A DNA stretch of 7,298 nucleotides from an uncultured bacterium (GTDB lineage: Bacteria; Bacteroidota; Bacteroidia; Bacteroidales; Bacteroidaceae), in the NCBI GenBank assembly GCA_945788485.1, contig CALZMB010000113.1:1-7298 (forward strand). The letters are read 5' to 3'. Below are positions 5,758-7,298 of the stretch, piece after piece. The position numbers were made by a program, and so were the translations under genes. Under the pieces are notes generated by a model. The model had not been told where the DNA came from. It saw only the letters and a program-made list of their open reading frames with translations, and did no database searches. Position 1 is the first letter of the stretch, and every line of letters begins with the position of its first letter.

Positions 5758-6546
5758 ATGCTCTCCAGCCTCCAGAACAAACGGATAAAAGACCTGTTGC
5801 TGCTGCAGCAGAAGTCGTCCCGCCGCCGTCAGCAAGAGCTGTTCGTCGTCGAAGGCAGGCGCGAGCTGCAGCAGTGCATCGACGCGGGCTATGAGATAGA
5901 CAACATCTATCTCTGCCCCGACCTCCTGCCCGCCGACAGCGTCGCCTTAGGCTGGAGCGGCCGTGCCGTCACAGAAGTGACGAGAGCCGTTTACGAGCGG
6001 ATAGCCTACCGCGGCTCCACCGAAGGCGTCGTCGCCGTCGTCCGCCAGCCCCGTCTCCGGCTTGACAAACTTTCTCTCCCGCCCCGCCCCCTCATCATCG
6101 TGCTCGAGAGCGTGGAGAAGCCCGGCAACCTCGGAGCCGTGCTGCGCTCGGCTGATGCCGCCGGCGTCGATGCCGTCATCGTCTGCGACCCCCTCTGCGA
6201 CATCTACAATCCCAACACCATCCGCGCCTCCCTCGGAGCCGTCTTCACCGTGCCCTGCCTGTCATGTCCTTCTGAAGTATGCATATCATTCCTCAAACGC
6301 CACGACATCCGCATCCTCACGGCGCAGCTGCAAGATTCCGAGCCATACTACGACACCGACATGCTCTCCCCCACAGCCATCGTCATGGGCACAGAATCCA
6401 CTGGGCTCACAGACGCATGGCGCCGGGCAGCCGACGCTCACATACGCATCCCCATGCTCGGCAACCTCGATTCGCTCAACGTCTCCGTCTCCGCCGCCAT
6501 ACTTATCTACGAGGCAGTCCGGCAACGGCTCATGCAAGAAGGTTAG
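5758..6546 (+). CDS. SpoU/TrmH-family RNA 2'-O-methyltransferase
   Basis: This is an SPOUT-fold enzyme that transfers a methyl group from S-adenosylmethionine to a ribose 2'-OH in rRNA or tRNA. The length is 262 aa. Residues 1 to about 100 form an RNA-binding N-terminal domain (LFVVEGRRELQQCIDAGYEIDNIYLC). The catalytic domain has all three SpoU motifs: motif 1 ESVEKPGNLGAVLRSADAAGVDAV (about 117-140, with N124 and R130), motif 2 VMGTESTGLTDAWR (209-222), and motif 3 IPMLGNLDSLNVSVSAAI (231-248), which forms the knotted SAM pocket. The architecture resembles RlmB/TsnR-type 23S rRNA enzymes, but the exact nucleotide cannot be assigned, so no symbol is given. The ATG at 5758 precedes the typical SLQNKRIKDLLLLQQKSSRR start. 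The gene stands alone on the plus strand, with a structured upstream region and a strong hairpin downstream. Confidence 0.93.
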   Translation: MLSSLQNKRIKDLLLLQQKSSRRRQQELFVVEGRRELQQCIDAGYEIDNIYLCPDLLPADSVALGWSGRAVTEVTRAVYERIAYRGSTEGVVAVVRQPRLRLDKLSLPPRPLIIVLESVEKPGNLGAVLRSADAAGVDAVIVCDPLCDIYNPNTIRASLGAVFTVPCLSCPSEVCISFLKRHDIRILTAQLQDSEPYYDTDMLSPTAIVMGTESTGLTDAWRRAADAHIRIPMLGNLDSLNVSVSAAILIYEAVRQRLMQEG

Positions 6547-6595
6547 AAAGCCGCCCCCAGAGGCGCAAAGCCCGGCACACTTTGTCCCCCCTGCA

Positions 6596-6644
6596 CAGCG
6601 AAGCGGCAGGCTGATGGCACACGCCACAGCCTGCCGCTTCGCTG
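6596..6644. terminator. Long hairpin after the methyltransferase gene, possible bidirectional terminator
   Basis: Positions 6596-6613 pair perfectly with 6627-6644 (18 bp). After one bulged A at 6614 the stem continues for four more pairs (6615-6618 with 6623-6626), closing on an ACAC tetraloop. It lies 49 bp past the methyltransferase stop and 40 bp past the end of the minus-strand fragment at 6685, as expected between convergent genes. On the plus strand the tail is CTTTCCTTATAC, only moderately T-rich, and there is no T-tract on the minus side. Confidence 0.55.
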
Positions 6645-6668
6645 CTTTCCTTATACAAGAGAGGGAGA

Positions 6669-7298
6669 ATGGCGGACATTCAGCCTATTGCCCGCGCCCC
6701 ATCCATTGCCTGTCGTATTCCACATTCCGCCGGTCATACTCAAAGAATCTCTCCAACGAGTACTCCGCCTCCTTGCCAGTACTATCCGCCTAACAGATGG
6801 AACTGCCGCTGCACCGTCGTGCAAGTCCGGAAGTCTAAATACCCCGTCACCCCGCACGACGAAGCAATGGCAAGAGGAGCCGAAGCAACAGGAAAAGACA
6901 CAAAAGGCATCTTCCAATTCAATCCCGGAATACAACAAAAGACATTCCCAGACTACAACCCATACACCATACGAAGATGCCGAGACTGCGACATCGCTAA
7001 AGGAAAACTTAAATTAGCATTTGTTCCTGATAATGAAGTGTGCGCTGCATGTGAGTTGTTACATCAATGTGCAGGTGACATTGAAAAATCAGCAACTGCC
7101 ATCGAGAGGACACACTATCTCCACGAAATGGAACCGCTGCTTCGAGTCAGACATGAAAAGCCAATATACAATGGTACCATCAATGTCGGTTTCTCTACCC
7201 ATGGGAACAAACACCTCTTCTCCGACACTTTCGGCAGGTCAAGGGTCTTGTCAAAAGAGGATTTGAAAGACTTGGGAACACTACTTGAAGGCAGCACC
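6669..7298 (+). CDS. Mu-like phage minor head protein C-terminus with probable nuclease tail (partial, chimeric 5' end)
   Basis: An uninterrupted frame runs from the ATG at 6669 to the window edge (210 codons, no stop), so the 3' end is missing. From residue 38 (position 6780) it reads YYPPNRWNCRCTVVQVRKSKYPV, the C-terminal hallmark of Mu gpF-like head morphogenesis proteins. A Cys-rich segment follows, with CxxC at 104-107 and CxxC-x5-C at 125-134, possibly metal-binding. The last part (KPIYNGTINVGFSTHGNKHLFSDTFGRS, about 164-191) resembles BECR-fold phage nucleases often fused to such head proteins. That assignment is from memory of the family. Residues 1-37 are Pro/Ser-rich, do not resemble a head protein, and lie antisense to a more protein-like minus-strand frame, so the real 5' part of the gene, normally well over 200 codons, is missing. 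It is probably a prophage remnant; whether it is expressed is unknown. Confidence 0.7.
   Translation, partial: MADIQPIARAPSIACRIPHSAGHTQRISPTSTPPPCQYYPPNRWNCRCTVVQVRKSKYPVTPHDEAMARGAEATGKDTKGIFQFNPGIQQKTFPDYNPYTIRRCRDCDIAKGKLKLAFVPDNEVCAACELLHQCAGDIEKSATAIERTHYLHEMEPLLRVRHEKPIYNGTINVGFSTHGNKHLFSDTFGRSRVLSKEDLKDLGTLLEGST
6685..6789 (-). pseudogene. Possible 3' remnant of an unidentified minus-strand gene
   Basis: The minus-strand frame from 6789 down to a TAG at 6685-6687 encodes 34 residues: ADSTGKEAEYSLERFF and then EYDRRNVEYDRQWMGRGQ. The composition (many Glu, Arg, Tyr, Asp; few Cys or Ser) is far more protein-like than any other frame here, and it has no start codon before the upstream stop at 6790-6792. 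I interpret it as the C-terminus of a gene convergent with the methyltransferase, cut off at about 6780 where phage sequence begins. I do not recognise the family. Confidence 0.4.

Noticed and set aside
5622..5894. 90-codon plus-strand frame running from the intergenic hairpin into the methyltransferase gene
   Set aside because: It overlaps the conserved methyltransferase N-terminus in another frame and its start lies inside a hairpin; no protein-like features.
6062..6793. 243-codon plus-strand frame overlapping the methyltransferase gene
   Set aside because: It is the +1 shadow of the methyltransferase gene, very rich in Pro, Ser, Ala and Thr, and contains no motif, whereas the true frame carries all three SpoU motifs.

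Overview
The window looks like chromosomal DNA from a Bacteroidales bacterium, probably Prevotella-like. The evidence is the lineage-restricted DUF4835 and DUF3127 genes, two exact matches to the Bacteroidetes -7 promoter element (TAnnTTTG, one with an exact -33 TTTG), no obvious Shine-Dalgarno sites, and a dnaN / exonuclease / DUF4835 / recN order typical of this phylum. No species can be named from the sequence alone.

Layout. Positions 113-4859 hold four minus-strand genes, transcribed from right to left: dnaN (sliding clamp), a DEDDh 3'-5' exonuclease, a secreted DUF4835 protein and recN. The last three are tightly packed and probably share transcripts. A strong Bacteroidetes-type promoter for dnaN lies at 4941-4972. 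Back to back with it, a weaker candidate promoter drives the plus-strand gene at 5065-5454. That gene encodes a DUF3127 protein, a small putative OB-fold protein ending in an SSB-like acidic tip (DDLPF). Then follows a 303-bp gene-free stretch (5455-5757) with a striking dyad: two arms, each made of three 9-bp units, flank a nested hairpin, a 14-bp palindrome and an exact -7 element. Next comes a SpoU/TrmH-family RNA 2'-O-methyltransferase (5758-6546).

The right end (from about 6550) is a mosaic. A long hairpin follows the methyltransferase, then what looks like the 3' remnant of an unidentified minus-strand gene (6685-6789). At about 6780 the sequence switches abruptly to the C-terminal part of a Mu-like phage minor head protein (YYPPNRWNCRC motif). 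This carries a Cys-rich segment and a probable BECR-type nuclease tail, and its frame stays open to the window end. It looks like a prophage relic or a recombination scar rather than an intact prophage.

How the genes work together. dnaN, the exonuclease and recN serve DNA replication and repair, and the DUF3127 protein may join them through its SSB-like tail. The methyltransferase acts on RNA. The DUF4835 protein is exported to the envelope. I found no complete novel multi-gene system. The most unusual items are the nonamer dyad upstream of the methyltransferase, the SSB-tip protein divergent from dnaN, and the phage/chromosome junction.
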